A stretch of DNA of 64,000 bases from Hafnia alvei (GTDB taxonomy: Bacteria > Pseudomonadota > Gammaproteobacteria > Enterobacterales > Enterobacteriaceae): positions 1,674,001 through 1,738,000 of the forward strand of contig NZ_OZ061315.1 of the NCBI RefSeq assembly GCF_964063325.1. Reading direction: 5' to 3'. Shown one piece after another: positions 61,392 through 64,000 of the stretch. A program made the position numbers and the translations under genes. Positions within the stretch are counted from its first letter, which is position 1. Every line of letters begins with the position of its first letter. The notes beneath the pieces are model-generated. The model was not told the DNA's origin. It ran no database searches and saw only the letters and a program-made list of their open reading frames with translations.

Positions 61392-64000
61392 TTATGCCAG
61401 CTCTGATTGATAGAGAGAACCAGCGGCTTCCACCATCATGTCGCGGAACATATTAATAAACACAGGTTGTTTATAGGCAGCTGACCAGCGTTTGCCGATA
61501 GCGGCATAAATCAGCTTTTCTAACAGCTGGCAGGCGAGATCGATTGTTTCCTGTGTGAGTCGGTGGCCCAGTAAACAGCGTTCGATATCGAGAAGTCGCT
61601 GCGGTTTACTAAACAGCGCCCCATCGACTAAACGGCAATAGTTCACTGTGCCATCGGGATCGCAAGAAATCAGACAGGTTAAGCTCTGGCGGGTAATGTT
61701 CAGCGCATTTCGGCGCCCCAATTGGTGATAGAAAGCGTGTGGCCTTGGGTTTGGTGGCGGTGGCAATATGACCTTTGTCATCAGTTCATTAGGCTTACGC
61801 TGTGTTTTATATCCCGACTGTAAGAATTCGCACAGCGGCATGCGCCGTGCGCCATCAAGCGATTGCAGCTCAATTTGGGCATCATAGATAATTGAGGGCG
61901 GTAGTGAGTCGCCGCAGGGCGCAGCGTTAACCATATTGCCGCCGATAGTTGCACGGTTACGAATTTGGTTTGAGCCAACCGTTTTACACGCTTGAGCGAG
62001 CAGGGGATAACGCTCTCTAACCAATTCGTGTTCGACGATACGGTTAAATGTTACCGCGGCGCCAATGACGACAGCTCCGTTATCTTCGGTAATCTGCGTC
62101 AGTTCAGGTATGCGCGATATATCAATGAGGTTCATGGCCTTGGTCTGCAATCGCCCTTGAACAATGACATCGGTGCCGCCAGCAATAATGCTAACGTTAT
62201 CCTGAGCAAGCAACGTTAAGGCTTCTGGTACCGTTTGGGCTCTTGTCACCGTGACATCGGTTAAACGTAAAACCTGTTTTTTGTTATCGGTTTCAACCAT
62301 TAACTCGCTTTGCCGAGCTGGTTTTTTGAGGTTATAACCTAAAATAACCTGCTCAAGAGTAAGTGGTAGTTTGTTGAAACGTGCGTTCAAGGCAAAGCTA
62401 AGGGCGTTGTTAATAGCCGCTGCGGCTAACTCAGTGGCGGGTTCACCGATACCTTTAGCGCCGAGAGGGCCTGCCTGATCGGGGTTTTCTACACCAATAA
62501 TGGTGATTTCAGGGATATCTTTAATAGTTGGTAGTAGATAGGTATCGAAGTTTTCTGATTTTACCTGTCCGTTTTCAATGTTGAAATCTTCGAGTAGCGC
62601 ATAGCCAAATCCTTGAGCTATTCCGCCGCTGACCTGCCCATTGAAACCCACAGGATTAATAATATGGCCCACATCGTGTGCTGCCGTAACGTGAATAAGA
62701 TCCGTTTTCCCTGTGCTGGTGTTGACGCGCACCTCGGCAATTTGACAGCCATAAACCCACGTGAAGTAGGGGCTGCCGGTTCCTTTTTCCTCGTCCCAGT
62801 GAATTGGCGGTGGTACAAACCAGCCATATTCGGTCAGGCTCACGCTTGCCCATTTGGTTTTGTTGACGGCGGTTTTGAAATCTATCGTTTGTGATGGGTT
62901 ATTTTTGTTGCTGATAAACCCGTTTTGCCACAGCGTATTATCTAATTCTTTCGTGCCCAGCACGTCGCACACAACGCCTAAAATACGTTGTTTAATTTTA
63001 ACCGCCGCATCAAGGATCGCGCCGCCGCCAACGAGTGTTCCGCGTGTGGCGGCAGTAGAGCCACCATCACCAATCACTGAGGTCGGTGGCTCGCTAAACA
63101 TTATTTCGGATAGTGGAATGCCAAAAGCCTCTGCGGCGATGAGCGACATCGTTGTCTGTAGCCCTTGGCCATTTTCGGATACGGAAGTGGCAATATTCAC
63201 GCTGCCGTCTTCGTTAACCTGCACCAGCGCGGTTGACGTATCGACACCTTCGGCGCCAATAGAGCACCCGCGGTAACTGAGGGCGAGACCGATGCCATAG
63301 CGATAAACGCCACCTTGTTGATTGAGTTGAGCATAATGCTGGCGCTTGCTATCAAATTCAGCTGAGGTGACTGCTTTGCTTAAAACCTCAAGGGCGGATA
63401 CGGTATGTTTGTCAAAAACTTGTCCGGTGATCGAAGCATCACCTTGTTTTAATGCGTTAATTTGACGAATTTCGACGGGAGATATCTTTAAATACTCGGC
63501 GATTTCGTCCATTAATGATTCGTTGGCATATACCACCTGCGGTGAGCCAAAGCCTCGCATGGCAGAGGTGTAGCTGTTGTTAGTGTATACGCCGGTCACG
63601 TCGATGCGAATATTGGGGATACGATAAGGCCCCGCAGCCTGAACTGAGCTTCGCCAGGTAACGAAAGGCGTTGAAGCCGCATACCCTCCACTGTCGGCGA
63701 GGATATCGACCTTCATGGCTAAGATCTGGCCAGAATCATCCAGTCCGACCTTATATTTCATTTTATAGGGATGTCGCTTACAACTTTCTAAAATAGAATG
63801 CTCGCGGGTATAACAAAATTTGACCGGCCTGCCGGTTAGCGTTGTCAGTAGCGCAGAGCGACAGGCAAGATGATCGATAATATCGTCTTTACCGCCAAAT
63901 GAGCCGCCCATCACCGCGCGTTTAATGTTGATATGCCCCTGCGGGCAGCCCATGAATCTAGCGACAAAGCTACGTACGCGGTGTGGGTTTTGAATGGAGC
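61392..64000 (-). CDS. Molybdenum hydroxylase large subunit, Mo-cofactor and FAD domains fused (5' end beyond window)
   Basis: The frame is open to the right edge (SIQNPHRVRSFVARFMGCPQ near the edge), so the N-terminus is missing. The 869 visible residues begin within the molybdopterin domain: GGSFGGKDD, SAMRGFGSPQVVYANESLMDEIA, SYRGCSIGAEG and GPLGAKGIGEPATELA with the catalytic Glu. From about residue 560 a CO-dehydrogenase-type FAD domain follows (IIAGGTDVIVQGR, IRNRATIGGNMVNAAPCGDSLPP). The order Mo domain then FAD domain in one chain, with a separate iron-sulfur subunit, is less common than three separate subunits. The substrate (purine, aldehyde or heterocycle) cannot be told. Confidence 0.92.
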   Translation of the reverse strand, partial: SIQNPHRVRSFVARFMGCPQGHINIKRAVMGGSFGGKDDIIDHLACRSALLTTLTGRPVKFCYTREHSILESCKRHPYKMKYKVGLDDSGQILAMKVDILADSGGYAASTPFVTWRSSVQAAGPYRIPNIRIDVTGVYTNNSYTSAMRGFGSPQVVYANESLMDEIAEYLKISPVEIRQINALKQGDASITGQVFDKHTVSALEVLSKAVTSAEFDSKRQHYAQLNQQGGVYRYGIGLALSYRGCSIGAEGVDTSTALVQVNEDGSVNIATSVSENGQGLQTTMSLIAAEAFGIPLSEIMFSEPPTSVIGDGGSTAATRGTLVGGGAILDAAVKIKQRILGVVCDVLGTKELDNTLWQNGFISNKNNPSQTIDFKTAVNKTKWASVSLTEYGWFVPPPIHWDEEKGTGSPYFTWVYGCQIAEVRVNTSTGKTDLIHVTAAHDVGHIINPVGFNGQVSGGIAQGFGYALLEDFNIENGQVKSENFDTYLLPTIKDIPEITIIGVENPDQAGPLGAKGIGEPATELAAAAINNALSFALNARFNKLPLTLEQVILGYNLKKPARQSELMVETDNKKQVLRLTDVTVTRAQTVPEALTLLAQDNVSIIAGGTDVIVQGRLQTKAMNLIDISRIPELTQITEDNGAVVIGAAVTFNRIVEHELVRERYPLLAQACKTVGSNQIRNRATIGGNMVNAAPCGDSLPPSIIYDAQIELQSLDGARRMPLCEFLQSGYKTQRKPNELMTKVILPPPPNPRPHAFYHQLGRRNALNITRQSLTCLISCDPDGTVNYCRLVDGALFSKPQRLLDIERCLLGHRLTQETIDLACQLLEKLIYAAIGKRWSAAYKQPVFINMFRDMMVEAAGSLYQSELA

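Overview
The window is a chromosomal segment of an enterobacterium (Enterobacterales). Gene content and order follow the Escherichia coli region from hcp/ybjE through clpA, cydDC, lrp-ftsK, serS-dmsABC, focA-pfl, serC-aroA, cmk-rpsA-ihfB and msbA-lpxK to ycaQ, while the proteins differ from E. coli throughout. A Hafnia-like genus is my best guess, from general familiarity only. No rRNA or tRNA gene and no CRISPR array was recognised. Relative to E. coli the order lacks macAB (between ybjX and cspD), the serW tRNA (between clpA and infA), ycaL (before cmk) and kdsB (after ycaQ). It adds ansB between ycaO and ycaP, a dmsD plus napF-like pair after dmsABC, and a molybdenum hydroxylase at the right edge.

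Layout. 1-5190: hcp (cut by the left edge), lysO, ybjD, ybjX, cspD. 5778-9618: clpS-clpA, infA, aat. 9679-14408: cydDC and trxB. 15202-23345: lrp, ftsK, lolA, rarA, serS. 23831-29083: dmsABC, dmsD and a napF-like gene, a respiratory DMSO reductase with its chaperone and ferredoxin. 29200-30871: ycaD and an orphan PTS EIIA-like protein that has lost its phosphorylatable histidine. 31410-42688: pflA, pflB and focA, with about 7 kb of foreign DNA between pflB and pflA. 43207-50778: ycaO, ansB, ycaP, serC, aroA, cmk. 51000-58334: rpsA, ihfB, comEC, msbA, lpxK. 58654-60661: two CspA-family genes and ycaQ. 60704-60837: a compact unit for a 16-residue AzuC-like peptide. 60923-64000: molybdenum hydroxylase subunits, the large one running off the right edge.

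Most notable is the interruption of the pflB-pflA pair. From left to right the inserted DNA holds a decayed P2-type tyrosine integrase (two frameshifts, one from an 8-bp tandem duplication), a LuxR-type regulator, a 1640-residue inverse autotransporter (intimin/invasin family) with seven exact 288-bp Ig-domain repeats, and unrecognised coding debris before the pflB terminator. It reads as an acquired adhesin locus placed in a central anaerobic-metabolism operon.

Many genes here serve anaerobic or low-oxygen life: Hcp, CydDC (needed for cytochrome bd), Dms, Pfl/FocA and AnsB. FNR-like boxes lie upstream of hcp, dmsA and focA. A second new candidate is the minus-strand transcript at 60802-60666, with its own sigma-70-like promoter, an overlapping CRP palindrome, a 16-codon ORF resembling E. 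coli AzuC, and a terminator.
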